This document shows positions 45,230-53,836 of a stretch of 64,000 bases of DNA, piece by piece. The notes beneath the pieces are model-generated. The model was given only the letters and a program-made list of their open reading frames with translations. It had not been told where the DNA came from and searched no databases. Position 1 is the first letter of the stretch. The number at the start of each line of letters is the position of its first letter. The position numbers and the translations under genes were made by a program. This stretch comes from Pseudomonas anatoliensis (GTDB taxonomy: Bacteria; Pseudomonadota; Gammaproteobacteria; Pseudomonadales; Pseudomonadaceae): assembly GCF_017976235.1 (NCBI RefSeq), contig NZ_JACVHC010000006.1, positions 62,001 to 126,000 of the forward strand, written 5' to 3'.

Positions 45230-47335
45230 GTGAACCCGGTAATCAAAAAATTCCAGTTCGGTCAATCGACCGTTACCCTCGAGACAGGCCGTATCGCCCG
45301 TCAAGCCTCCGGCGCAGTGCTGGTTACTGTTGATGACGACGTGACCGTATTGGTGACCGTTGTTGGCGCCAAGCACGCTGACCCAAGCAAAGGCTTCTTC
45401 CCTCTTTCCGTTCACTACCAGGAAAAGACTTACGCTGCCGGTAAGATCCCTGGCGGTTTCTTCAAGCGCGAAGGCCGTCCTTCCGAGAAAGAAACCCTGA
45501 CTTCCCGACTGATCGACCGTCCGATCCGTCCGCTGTTCCCAGAAGGTTTCATGAACGAAGTGCAGGTTGTCTGCACCGTCGTTTCCACCAGCAAGAAGAC
45601 CGATCCGGACGTCGCTGCGATGATCGGTACCTCGGCTGCCCTGGCCATCTCCGGTATTCCTTTCGATGGCCCGATCGGCGCTGCCCGTGTTGCTTTCCAC
45701 GAAAGCACCGGCTACCTGCTGAACCCGACTTACGAGCAACAGAAAGCATCGAGCCTGGACATGGTCGTTGCCGGTACCTCGGAAGCCGTGTTGATGGTTG
45801 AATCGGAAGCCAAAGAGCTGACCGAAGACCAGATGCTGGGCGCTGTACTGTTTGCTCACGACGAGTTCCAGGTTGTGATCAACGCTGTTAAAGAACTGGC
45901 TGCTGAAGCTGCCAAGCCTACCTGGGCCTGGGCTCCACAAGCCGAAGCGACTGAACTGCTGGGCGCTATCCGCTCCGAGTTCGGCGCTGCGATCTCCGAC
46001 GCCTACACCATCACCGTCAAGGCCGACCGTTATGCTCGCCTGGGCGAGTTGAAGGATCAGGTTGTGGCCAAGCTGTCCGGTGAAGAAGGCCAGCCTTCGT
46101 CCAGCGACGTCAAAGCTGCATTCGGCGAAATCGAATACCGCACCGTTCGCGAAAACATCGTAAACGGCAAGCCACGTATCGACGGTCGCGACACCAAAAC
46201 CGTACGTCCGCTGAACATCGAAGTCGGCGTTCTGCCGAAGACTCACGGTTCGGCTTTGTTCACCCGTGGTGAAACCCAGGCTCTGGTAGTCGCGACTCTG
46301 GGTACTGCCCGTGACGCACAGCTGCTGGACACCCTGGAAGGCGAGAAAAAAGACCCGTTCATGCTGCACTACAACTTCCCTCCGTTCTCGGTGGGCGAGT
46401 GCGGTCGCATGGGTGGTGCTGGTCGTCGCGAAATCGGTCACGGCCGTCTGGCCCGTCGTTCGATTTCCGCCATGCTGCCAGCCGCTGACGTGTTCCCGTA
46501 CACCATCCGCGTGGTTTCGGAAATCACCGAATCGAACGGTTCGAGCTCGATGGCTTCCGTGTGCGGCGCTTCCCTGGCTCTGATGGACGCTGGTGTGCCG
46601 ATGAAGGCACCGGTTGCCGGTATCGCCATGGGTCTGGTTAAAGAAGGCGAGAAGTTCGCCATCCTGACCGACATCCTCGGTGACGAAGACCACCTGGGCG
46701 ACATGGACTTCAAAGTAGCGGGTACCGCCAAAGGTGTTACCGCGCTGCAGATGGACATCAAGATCAAGGGCATCACCGAAGAGATCATGGAAATCGCTCT
46801 GGGCCAAGCCCTGGAAGCGCGCCTGAACATCCTCGGCCAGATGAACCAGATCATTGGTCAGTCGCGTACCGAGCTGTCGGAAAATGCTCCGACCATGATC
46901 GCGATGAAAATCGACACCGACAAGATCCGTGACGTTATCGGTAAAGGTGGCGCGACCATCCGTGCGATCTGCGAAGAAACCAAGGCTTCGATCGATATCG
47001 AAGACGACGGTTCGATCAAGATCTTCGGCGAAACCAAGGAAGCTGCTGAAGCTGCACGTCAGCGCGTTCTGGGCATCACCGCTGAAGCCGAGATCGGCAA
47101 GATCTACGTCGGCAAGGTTGAGCGCATCGTCGACTTCGGCGCATTCGTCAACATCCTGCCAGGCAAGGACGGTCTGGTTCACATCTCGATGCTGAGCGAC
47201 GCTCGCGTAGAGAAAGTGACCGACATCCTGAAAGAAGGCCAGGAAGTGGAAGTACTGGTACTGGACGTGGACAACCGCGGCCGTATCAAGCTGTCCATCA
47301 AAGACGTGGCAGCGGCCAAGGCTTCGGGCGTTTAA
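45230..47335 (+). CDS. pnp: Polyribonucleotide nucleotidyltransferase (PNPase)
   Basis: A 701-residue PNPase: two RNase PH-like domains (first about 10-140; second with RGETQALVVATLGT and the catalytic-site DILGDEDHLGDMDFKVAGT), followed by KH (DVIGKGGATIRAICEETKASIDIEDDG) and S1 (GKIYVGKVERIVDFGAFVNILPG). It degrades RNA 3' to 5' with phosphate and joins the degradosome. The start is GTG with AAGGTAGG upstream. The 193-base gap after rpsO contains GC hairpins typical of PNPase/RNase III autocontrol sites. Confidence 0.97.
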   Translation: MNPVIKKFQFGQSTVTLETGRIARQASGAVLVTVDDDVTVLVTVVGAKHADPSKGFFPLSVHYQEKTYAAGKIPGGFFKREGRPSEKETLTSRLIDRPIRPLFPEGFMNEVQVVCTVVSTSKKTDPDVAAMIGTSAALAISGIPFDGPIGAARVAFHESTGYLLNPTYEQQKASSLDMVVAGTSEAVLMVESEAKELTEDQMLGAVLFAHDEFQVVINAVKELAAEAAKPTWAWAPQAEATELLGAIRSEFGAAISDAYTITVKADRYARLGELKDQVVAKLSGEEGQPSSSDVKAAFGEIEYRTVRENIVNGKPRIDGRDTKTVRPLNIEVGVLPKTHGSALFTRGETQALVVATLGTARDAQLLDTLEGEKKDPFMLHYNFPPFSVGECGRMGGAGRREIGHGRLARRSISAMLPAADVFPYTIRVVSEITESNGSSSMASVCGASLALMDAGVPMKAPVAGIAMGLVKEGEKFAILTDILGDEDHLGDMDFKVAGTAKGVTALQMDIKIKGITEEIMEIALGQALEARLNILGQMNQIIGQSRTELSENAPTMIAMKIDTDKIRDVIGKGGATIRAICEETKASIDIEDDGSIKIFGETKEAAEAARQRVLGITAEAEIGKIYVGKVERIVDFGAFVNILPGKDGLVHISMLSDARVEKVTDILKEGQEVEVLVLDVDNRGRIKLSIKDVAAAKASGV

Positions 47336-47362
47336 TCACCCCAAAGCTTTAGCGCAATAAAA

Positions 47363-47397
47363 ATGCCCCGCCGTGAAAACGGCGGGGCATTTTTTTG
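47363..47397 (+). terminator. Terminator of pnp
   Basis: ATGCCCCGCC and GGCGGGGCAT form a perfect 10-bp stem with a GTGAAAAC loop and seven T after it. Confidence 0.93.
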
Positions 47398-47412
47398 TCT
47401 GTGGAAAACCAT

Positions 47413-47455
47413 AAAAAATCGCAGCCTGCGGTGAGCCGTGCAGGCGCTGCGAACT
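47413..47455. repeat. Degenerate REP element
   Basis: AATCGCAGCCTGCGGTGAG and GCAGGCGCTGCGAACTTTG resemble decayed arms of the REP found at 15181-15261. Confidence 0.4.
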
Positions 47456-47492
47456 TTGCGTTTGTGAAAACCGGTGCTAGGTTTAGCTCACC

Positions 47493-47568
47493 GCCCGTGT
47501 AGCTCAGCCGGTAGAGCAGCGCACTCGTAACGCGAAGGTCGCAGGTTCGATTCCTGTCTCGGGCACGA
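47493..47568 (+). tRNA. tRNA-Thr (CGT), without encoded CCA
   Basis: The cloverleaf has a GCCCGTG/CTCGGGC acceptor, GCTC/GAGC D-stem, anticodon CGT in CTCGTAA, and GCAGG/CCTGT T-stem with TTCGATT. The 3' end reads A-CGA rather than A-CCA. The acceptor has a T6-T67 mismatch and the anticodon stem an A31-C39 mismatch. It is probably functional, but CCA would have to be added by the nucleotidyltransferase. Confidence 0.85.
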
Positions 47569-47575
47569 TCCCCCT

Positions 47576-48070
47576 TTATTTCACCTTGCGGCTCAGATCC
47601 TCGACAGTACGTTTGAGCTGGTCCATCGCTCTGTCCTGATCGTTGATCTTCTGCTTCAGGTTCGAAATCTCACTGCTGCTCGAATTGGAGCTTGAGCCAC
47701 TGTTGCGCTTGAGCTCTTCAACCTGGCGGCCGAGAGTATCCAGCTCACGATCCTGTTCTTTGACCTTATTCTTCAAATCGTCGAGTTCTTTGCCGCTGGA
47801 ACTGGAACTGGAGCCGCTGCTGCGCTTGAGTTCTTCGATCTGGCGCGATTGATCGCTGATGGTGTCACGCATCTTTTTCAGTTCATCGATGCTGATGTCA
47901 CTTCGGATAACGACGTCTTTGCCGTAATCGTTATGAATCAGAGAAACCTTGTCGCCATAGGACGGACTGCTGTTGCTCAACTCAACAGCCATTGCGCTTG
48001 CCGGCAACGCTAGAGCGGCGATCAGAGCAGTCGTGGACACAACAGAAGAAATTTTCAAAAAGCTGCGCAT
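47576..48070 (-). CDS. Exported coiled-coil protein with Ser-rich repeats
   Basis: A 164-residue protein with a signal peptide (about residues 1-29, SVVSTTALIAALALPASAMAVE). The mature part has heptad helices broken by serine stretches: SRQIEELKRSSGSSSSSSG, then LDTLGRQVEELKRNSGSSSNSSSS, then a final helix QKINDQDRAMDQLKRTVEDL. The unit of about 40 residues is repeated, so it grew by internal duplication. Probably periplasmic and oligomeric; the function is unknown. GTG 48073 directly precedes the ATG and could be the start. It ends 8 bases from the tRNA-Thr. Confidence 0.75.
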   Translation of the reverse strand: MRSFLKISSVVSTTALIAALALPASAMAVELSNSSPSYGDKVSLIHNDYGKDVVIRSDISIDELKKMRDTISDQSRQIEELKRSSGSSSSSSGKELDDLKNKVKEQDRELDTLGRQVEELKRNSGSSSNSSSSEISNLKQKINDQDRAMDQLKRTVEDLSRKVK

Positions 48071-48344
48071 CACTGGTTTTCCTTGTGAACAGCGGATGTG
48101 TGCCGAAGTGGCACATCGCTATGACCGAGGATCGGCATTTATGTTCCGCAGGTCAGCTTTTTGTGAGAGAGATGTAAAGAGCCGTGTAATTCCTCATGCA
48201 AACGTCCTATATTCGGTGCCTGCATGAGCATCGCCCTGCAGTTTTCAGATGATCCCGAATGGTTCCGAAGGCCGGACAATCCGCGTCAGAGAGATCCTTG
48301 ATGATCCAGATCCATCTTCCATTCCTATGATCAACGAGAACGAC

Positions 48345-48644
48345 ATGACCGAATTAACTCAAGAGCAACGCCACGAACAAGCGCTGGAAAAATACATTCT
48401 GGACGTGCCCGACCTGAAGGAAGAGATCAAGGACTTGAGTCCCGATGATCAGAAAGATCAGATCCAGTGGGCGTTCGAAGATGAAGCTGAAGCCCAGGGT
48501 TTGCAGCCGTGGGAGCTGACACTCAAGTACACGAGCACGCCGGAGGAGTTCGAGGCCCAGCGCCTTGTTCTGCACAAAGAGGCCGCTGAGGTGCTGGGCG
48601 TCGAGTGGCAAGAATACTGCGAGATGAACAATCTCGTCGTTTGA
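48345..48644 (+). CDS. DUF6388-like protein
   Basis: A 99-residue acidic cytoplasmic protein: RHEQALEKYILDVPDLKEEIKDLS, then FEDEAEAQGLQPWELTLKYTSTPEEFEAQRLVLHKEAAEVLGVEWQEYCEMN. The pattern fits DUF6388, Pseudomonas proteins of unknown function. The start MTELTQEQ at 48345 has GAGA 6 bases upstream; an ATG at 48327 is possible. Divergent from the coiled-coil protein gene and convergent with nadC. Confidence 0.7.
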   Translation: MTELTQEQRHEQALEKYILDVPDLKEEIKDLSPDDQKDQIQWAFEDEAEAQGLQPWELTLKYTSTPEEFEAQRLVLHKEAAEVLGVEWQEYCEMNNLVV

Positions 48645-48668
48645 CGAGAGCTACCAGCTCCAGGCCGT

Positions 48669-48707
48669 AAGCTACAAGTCAAAGCGCAACAGCTTTGGCT
48701 TGCAGCT
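48669..48707. repeat. Imperfect inverted repeat between DUF6388 gene and nadC
   Basis: AAGCTACAAGTCAAAGC pairs with GCTTTGGCTTGCAGCTT with few mismatches. It is a different family from the other REP pairs here and is placed as a bidirectional end hairpin. Confidence 0.55.
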
Positions 48708-48733
48708 TGCAGCTCTGGACTTGCCGCTGCTGT

Positions 48734-49582
48734 TTAAAGGCTGAGACGCATCGACAGGTCTACCGCCTTCACATCCTTGGTCATCGCCCCAATCGAGATG
48801 TAATCCACCCCGGTCTCGGCGATTGGCAATAGCGTGTTTTCGTTGATGCCGCCGCTGGCCTCCAGTTTTGCCTTGCCGCCGTTCAGGCGCACGGCTTCGC
48901 GCATGTCGTCCAGGCTCAGTTCGTCAAGCATGATGATGTCGGCACCGGCCTCTAGCGCTTCCTTCAGCTCTTGCAGACTTTCCACTTCGATTTCCACCGG
49001 TTTGCCCGGGGCTATCTTGTGCGCCGCGGCAATGGCTTGCGCGATGCCACCGCTGGCAGCGATGTGGTTTTCCTTGATCAGGAACGCGTCGTACAGGCCG
49101 ATGCGATGGTTATGGCAACCGCCACAGGTCACGGCGTATTTCTGCGCCAGACGCAGGCCTGGCAAGGTTTTGCGGGTGTCGAGAAGCTTGACCTGAGTCT
49201 CGCCCACGAAGTCTGCCAAATACTGTGCGCGAGTCGCCACACCGGAAAGCAATTGCAGGAAGTTCAGGGCGCTGCGTTCACCGGTGAGCAACGAACGGGC
49301 CGGGCCTTCCAGATGGAACAGTGGCTGATTGGGTTTTACCCGCTGGCCATCGACTACCTGCCAATGCACCGCCACCCGTGGATCGAGCTGGCGAAACACC
49401 GCATCGACCCAAGCCGTGCCGCAGATAACGGCGTCGTCGCGAGTAATGATGGTGGCTTTGGCCAGACGTTCGGCCGGGATCAGTTGCGCGGTGATGTCGC
49501 CGCTGCCGATGTCTTCGAGCAACGCACGGCGCACGTTGGCTTCGATTTCGGCGGTCAAATCGGCGAGACGTAGATTCGGCAT
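48734..49582 (-). CDS. nadC: Nicotinate-nucleotide pyrophosphorylase (carboxylating)
   Basis: A 282-residue quinolinate phosphoribosyltransferase: LLEDIGSGDITAQLIP, SALNFLQLLSGVATR, DTRKTLPGLRLAQKYAVTCGGCHNHRIGLYDAFLIKENH, KPVEIEVESLQELKEAL and the C-terminal LEASGGINENTL. It makes nicotinate mononucleotide from quinolinate and PRPP for NAD. The start MPNLRLADLTAEI is the family start; a 35-residue extension is rejected. Confidence 0.96.
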   Translation of the reverse strand: MPNLRLADLTAEIEANVRRALLEDIGSGDITAQLIPAERLAKATIITRDDAVICGTAWVDAVFRQLDPRVAVHWQVVDGQRVKPNQPLFHLEGPARSLLTGERSALNFLQLLSGVATRAQYLADFVGETQVKLLDTRKTLPGLRLAQKYAVTCGGCHNHRIGLYDAFLIKENHIAASGGIAQAIAAAHKIAPGKPVEIEVESLQELKEALEAGADIIMLDELSLDDMREAVRLNGGKAKLEASGGINENTLLPIAETGVDYISIGAMTKDVKAVDLSMRLSL

Positions 49583-49966
49583 AACGGGCTCCACAAACAA
49601 AGTGATTCGATTATAGGGGCATGGCGCGAGCCAACCCAAGGCAAGAACTTGCGTGCCTGTCTGCATCTGGTCGATTTCTTTGAGCAAACCCTGTTGGGGC
49701 GTGGTCAGTTGAGGGGGATCGGGCGGGCATAGGGGAAACCCTGACGCCTATGGCGCTGGGGACATCTTTTGCAAGATAATCCGCCTTGCATTTGACGTCA
49801 TAGGCTTGACGTCTATTTGGGGCCCAACTTGTAGGACTTTTTGGAGCGATTCCCTTCTGTCTCTGATTGCAATGTTTACTGACATTGCGCTATCGCGAGC
49901 AGGCTCACTCCTACAGGGGTTCGCTGTTTCGGCCCAAAAGAAGAATCACCGTTTCAGGAGGCTTGG
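49583..49966. other. Intergenic region between nadC and the DUF1631 gene
   Basis: 384 bases without a gene. It holds TTGACGTC twice (49792-49799 and 49806-49813), with TTGACG of the second a possible -35 box toward the DUF1631 gene. An inverted pair GCCTATG/CATAGGC lies at 49746-49805. A single REP-like element TATCGCGAGCAGGCTCACTC lies at about 49891-49915. In P. aeruginosa the pilin gene pilA lies on the far side of nadC; no pilin is seen here. Confidence 0.55.
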
Positions 49967-52153
49967 ATGCACAACGACGGGAAAGTGGTGCCTTTGTACA
50001 AGGCGTCTGCCGATCAGGCGAATCACTCGCCGCTCGCCCGCCTGCCTGTGATTCTGCTTCAGGTTCGCGACAAGGCTGCCCAGCAACTGCGCCACGGGTT
50101 GCAGGAGCTGTTCGATAATGCCGACGACACCCTGTTCGAAATGGCTGACCGGGCACGCAACGACGTTGAGCAGAACATCTTTTTTGAAGCGATGCGCGAC
50201 TTGCGCCTCAAACGCAAAAACATCGAGCGCGGCTTTCTCGAGCAGTTCTGCGAAGCCTTTGTCGGCCTCACTCAATACCAACCCGCGCACAACACGCTGC
50301 CGCACCCGTTGCTGTTCGAAGACTGCGCGCCGCGCACCGACGACATGGAACGCACCGTCGCCGTGGAGACCATGGTCGGCCGCGTGCTCAAGCGTGATGG
50401 CTTCGCCTTGGGGCAACTGACCGCGCGCCTCAACGCATTGCTGGATAATTCCTTTGCCGATCAACACAACCCCCTCGGCCCGGCGCTGCTCTGTGAGTTC
50501 TTTTTGCAGGCCGGCCGTAATCTGGGCGTTGAGATCAAGGTCAAGCTGATCCTGCTCAAGCTGTTCGAGCGCTATGTGCTGGCCGACACCGAACAGTTAT
50601 ATTCCGAAGCCAATCAGTTGCTCAGCGCCACCGGCGTGTTGCCCGAGCTGAAACCGGCCCCGGCGCGACGCGCGATTGATCGTGCGGCGGCCAGTATCAG
50701 TCGCGAAGAAAGTGCCGAGCCCGTAACGGCGGACGAGAGTGTCCAGGAAGTTTTCGCTGCGTTGCAGGAGTTGCTGCTGAACGTGCGCGGCAGTGTTGCG
50801 CCGAGCCTCGAATCAGGCGCCTCTGCCCAGCCGATCAGCACGCGCGACCTGCTGCGCCTGCTCTCGCATTTGCAGCAATATGTGCCGGCGCTGGCGGCGC
50901 AGGACGATTTCGACCTGCGTAACCAGCTCGAACAACTGCTGACGCGGGTCAGCGTCAGAACTGGCAAGTCGCGGATCGTCGGAGGCGCTGATGAGGATGT
51001 GATCAACCTGATCGCCATGGTCTTCGACTGCATCCTCGAAGACCGCAATCTGCCGGACTCGCTCAAGGCCTTGATCGCCCGCTTGCAGATTCCGATGCTC
51101 AAGGTCGCGGTACTCGACAAGAGTTTCTTCAGTCGCAGCAGCCACCCGGCGCGGCGTCTGCTCAATGAAATCGCCGATGCGGCCATGGGCTGGGGCGATT
51201 GTGACGGTGAGGCGCGCGACAGTCTGTATCTGCGCATCGAGCAAGTGGTGCAGCGCCTGCTGACCGATTTTGTCGATGATCCGGCGATATTTTCTGAACT
51301 GCTCGCTGACTTCCTCGCTTTCACCAGTGATCAGCGTCGGCGCAGCGAACTCCTTGAGCAACGTCTGCGCGATGCGGAAGAGGGGCGGGCGAAAACCGAG
51401 CTGGCGCGGCGACGCGTCGAGCATGCGTTGAATCTGGCTCTGTTGGGCAAAGTCCTGCCGCCGTCAGTGGTGACCTTCGTGCAAGACGCCTGGAGCAAGG
51501 TGTTGCTGCTGACCTGCCTCAAACATGGCGACCAGTCCGCCGAATGGCAGGCTGATGTGCAGACCATGGAGCAACTCATCTGGAGTGTTCAGCGCCACGA
51601 CGATGCTGAAGCTGGCATGCGTCTGCTGGCGCTGGTACCGGGGTTGCTGAAATCGTTGCGCGATGGCCTGACCCGCTGCGCATTCGATCCGTTTGCCACC
51701 AGCGAATTTTTCGCTGAGCTGGAAACGCTGCATGTGCGCGTGCTTGAGCGTACCGGTGAGTCTGCTCAGGCCGAGGCGCCGGCGATGATCGAGGTGTCGC
51801 AGCAGATCGTCTTGGCAATGGCGCAAGAGGGTGAGTCGGCGCTGACCTCGGTACGTCTGTCCCATCACGACGTTGGCCTGCAGCAGGTGGCTCAATTGCA
51901 TCTGGGCAGTTGGGTTGCGTTTAAGGAAGACGAGGAAAACACCCTGCGCTGCAAGCTCGCGGCAATTATTGAAGCGACGGGCAAGTACGTGTTTGTCGAC
52001 CGTACCGGCATGAAAGTGCTGGAGCGCAGTCGCATCGGTCTGGCGCTTGAGTTCCAGCGTGGTGCGGTGCGTGCGCTGGACGACACCTTGTTGTTCGATC
52101 GGGCGCTTGAGTCGGTGTTGGGCAATTTGCGGCGACTCAATCGCGCCAAGTGA
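49967..52153 (+). CDS. DUF1631 protein
   Basis: A 728-residue largely helical protein. The N-terminus (LPVILLQVRDKAAQQLRHGLQELFDNADDTLFEMADRARNDVEQNIFFEAMRDLRLKR) and the C-terminal small beta domain (LGSWVAFKEDEENTLRCKLAAII, GKYVFVDRTGMKV) match DUF1631, whose end resembles a PilZ-like barrel. That suggests cyclic-di-GMP binding, but no RxxxR is seen, so this is open. Its place between nadC and ampD is the same as PA4523 in P. aeruginosa. Start ATG with CAGGAGGC upstream. Confidence 0.85.
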   Translation: MHNDGKVVPLYKASADQANHSPLARLPVILLQVRDKAAQQLRHGLQELFDNADDTLFEMADRARNDVEQNIFFEAMRDLRLKRKNIERGFLEQFCEAFVGLTQYQPAHNTLPHPLLFEDCAPRTDDMERTVAVETMVGRVLKRDGFALGQLTARLNALLDNSFADQHNPLGPALLCEFFLQAGRNLGVEIKVKLILLKLFERYVLADTEQLYSEANQLLSATGVLPELKPAPARRAIDRAAASISREESAEPVTADESVQEVFAALQELLLNVRGSVAPSLESGASAQPISTRDLLRLLSHLQQYVPALAAQDDFDLRNQLEQLLTRVSVRTGKSRIVGGADEDVINLIAMVFDCILEDRNLPDSLKALIARLQIPMLKVAVLDKSFFSRSSHPARRLLNEIADAAMGWGDCDGEARDSLYLRIEQVVQRLLTDFVDDPAIFSELLADFLAFTSDQRRRSELLEQRLRDAEEGRAKTELARRRVEHALNLALLGKVLPPSVVTFVQDAWSKVLLLTCLKHGDQSAEWQADVQTMEQLIWSVQRHDDAEAGMRLLALVPGLLKSLRDGLTRCAFDPFATSEFFAELETLHVRVLERTGESAQAEAPAMIEVSQQIVLAMAQEGESALTSVRLSHHDVGLQQVAQLHLGSWVAFKEDEENTLRCKLAAIIEATGKYVFVDRTGMKVLERSRIGLALEFQRGAVRALDDTLLFDRALESVLGNLRRLNRAK

Positions 52154-52217
52154 TCGCGCGCCGGGGGCTGATCACGGCATACTGGGCGCCAACACAGTCG
52201 GCGTTGAAGGAATCGGT

Positions 52218-52778
52218 ATGCAGTTGGATCCCGCTAGCGGGTGGTGTCACGGGGTGCAAGCTTGCCCATCGCCCAACTTCAATGAGCGCCCTGCGGGCGA
52301 AATCTCCCTGTTGGTTATCCACAACATCAGCCTGCCGCCGGCGCAGTTCGCCACCGGCAAGGTGCAGGAATTTTTCCAGAATCGTCTGGATGTCACCGAA
52401 CATCCCTACTTTGCGGGGATTGCCGACTTACGGGTCTCGGCGCATTTTCTGATTGAACGTGACGGCAAGGTCACTCAGTTTGTCTCCTGTCTTGAGCGGG
52501 CGTGGCATGCGGGTGTGTCGATTTTTGAAGGGCGCGAAACCTGTAACGATTTTTCCGTGGGCATTGAGCTCGAAGGCACCGATGATCTGCCGTTCACCGA
52601 TGCGCAGTATCAGGCGTTGACGGCGCTAACCCGTCAGTTGCAGACAGCATTTCCGGCTATCACCGGCGCCCGCATTTGCGGGCACAGCGACATTGCACCC
52701 GGGCGCAAGACCGATCCTGGCCCGGCATTCGACTGGGCGCGTTACCGCGCGGCCCTGGCACAAGAGGAAGGACAATGA
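52218..52778 (+). CDS. ampD: 1,6-anhydro-N-acetylmuramyl-L-alanine amidase AmpD
   Basis: A 186-residue cytoplasmic zinc amidase: the first ligand is in LLVIHNISLP, and the last two in ICGHSDIAPGRKTDPGPAF (His and Asp). SAHFLIERDGKVTQFV and NDFSVGIELEG are family motifs. It cleaves anhydromuropeptides during wall recycling and so keeps AmpR-driven beta-lactamase low. The start at 52218 gives the family length. ampE overlaps the stop. Confidence 0.95.
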   Translation: MQLDPASGWCHGVQACPSPNFNERPAGEISLLVIHNISLPPAQFATGKVQEFFQNRLDVTEHPYFAGIADLRVSAHFLIERDGKVTQFVSCLERAWHAGVSIFEGRETCNDFSVGIELEGTDDLPFTDAQYQALTALTRQLQTAFPAITGARICGHSDIAPGRKTDPGPAFDWARYRAALAQEEGQ

Positions 52779-53614
52779 GTTTTCTGGTGTTACTGCTGGC
52801 GCTCTGGATCGAGAAATTCTCGGCCCTGCGCCATCGGGTTCAACGCGATGGCGGATGGATTCGCGAACTGAACAAACTCGAAACCAGCGAGCGACTGGCC
52901 AAACAGCCCTGGCTGGTACTGACGATTCTGGTGCTGCTGCCGGTGGCGTTGCTGGCCCTGTTGCTGGTGGTGCTGGAGCCGGTGGCGTACGGCTTGCTGG
53001 CTCTGCCGGTGCATTTGCTGGTGGTGATTTATAGCCTGGGGCGCGGCGATTTGCTCGGCGGTCTCGGGCCGTTTCGTGATGCCTGGCGGCGTGAGGATCT
53101 GCAAGCCGCGGCGCATGTGGCCAAGCGCGATCTGAATATCTGCGCCGACAGCGGCGAGCAATTGCTCGATCGAGTGCAGGAGCATTTGTTGTGGCAGGCC
53201 TATCAAAGCTTCTTCGCCGTGATCTTCTGGTATTTCCTGCTCGGTCCGGTGGCGGCACTGGCCTATCGCTTGTTGGCGCTGGCCCAGGAGCACGGTCAGA
53301 ACCCGGCGCTGGTCGAACGTGCCGCGCAACTGCGCCATGCCTTTGACTGGGTGCCGGTGCGTCTGTTGGCGGCGAGTTTTGCCTTGGTCGGCAACTTCGT
53401 TGCGGTCAGCCGGGTGATGCTGCATGAACTGCTGAACTGGAACATCAGCGCTGCGCAGCTTATTAACAAGGTCGGATTGGCCGCGGGGGAGATCCCGCCG
53501 CCGACGGTCGGCCCGGAAGGCGTCAACACCCTCGACTGCCTGTGGGAATTGCTGCTGCGCGCGGCGGTTTTGTGGTATGCCGGGTTCGCCTTGTGGACAG
53601 TACTGATTCACTGA
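52775..53614 (+). CDS. ampE: Regulatory membrane protein AmpE
   Basis: A 279-residue inner-membrane protein: MSFLVLLLALWIEKFSALRHRVQRDGGW, helices near 45-85 (VLTILVLLPVALLALLLVVLEPVAYGLLALPVHLLVVIY), 150-175 and the C-terminus. It is encoded with ampD in an ATGA overlap and has been linked to beta-lactamase signalling. The biochemical role is not known. A REP pair follows the stop. Confidence 0.93.
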   Translation: MSFLVLLLALWIEKFSALRHRVQRDGGWIRELNKLETSERLAKQPWLVLTILVLLPVALLALLLVVLEPVAYGLLALPVHLLVVIYSLGRGDLLGGLGPFRDAWRREDLQAAAHVAKRDLNICADSGEQLLDRVQEHLLWQAYQSFFAVIFWYFLLGPVAALAYRLLALAQEHGQNPALVERAAQLRHAFDWVPVRLLAASFALVGNFVAVSRVMLHELLNWNISAAQLINKVGLAAGEIPPPTVGPEGVNTLDCLWELLLRAAVLWYAGFALWTVLIH

Positions 53615-53630
53615 TTCCTGTCTGAAGATC

Positions 53631-53709
53631 AAAAGATCGCAGCCTGCGGCAGCTCCTACTTTTGGGTCTGTGTTTCCTGGAGGAGCTGCCGAAGGCTGCG
53701 ATCTTTTTT
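53631..53709. repeat. REP inverted pair after ampE
   Basis: Arms AAAGATCGCAGCCTGCGGCA (53631 onward) and the inverted GCCGAAGGCTGCGATCTTTT (to 53709), followed by T, form a long hairpin at the end of the ampDE operon. Confidence 0.85.
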
Positions 53710-53836
53710 GTCGTTAACCTTAAGTTACAAAACCTCCCTTCGATTTGAGCTATACAGAGATGGCGTCCGATAGTGGCTATCTGCTGTCCCCGCGCGCCTG
53801 CCAATAAAAACAAGAAAAACCAAAGGGAGACTTCCA

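Noticed and set aside
52218..53614. AmpD-AmpE as part of an inducible beta-lactamase operon here
   Set aside because: No ampR or ampC is in the window; the pair is the normal wall-recycling operon.
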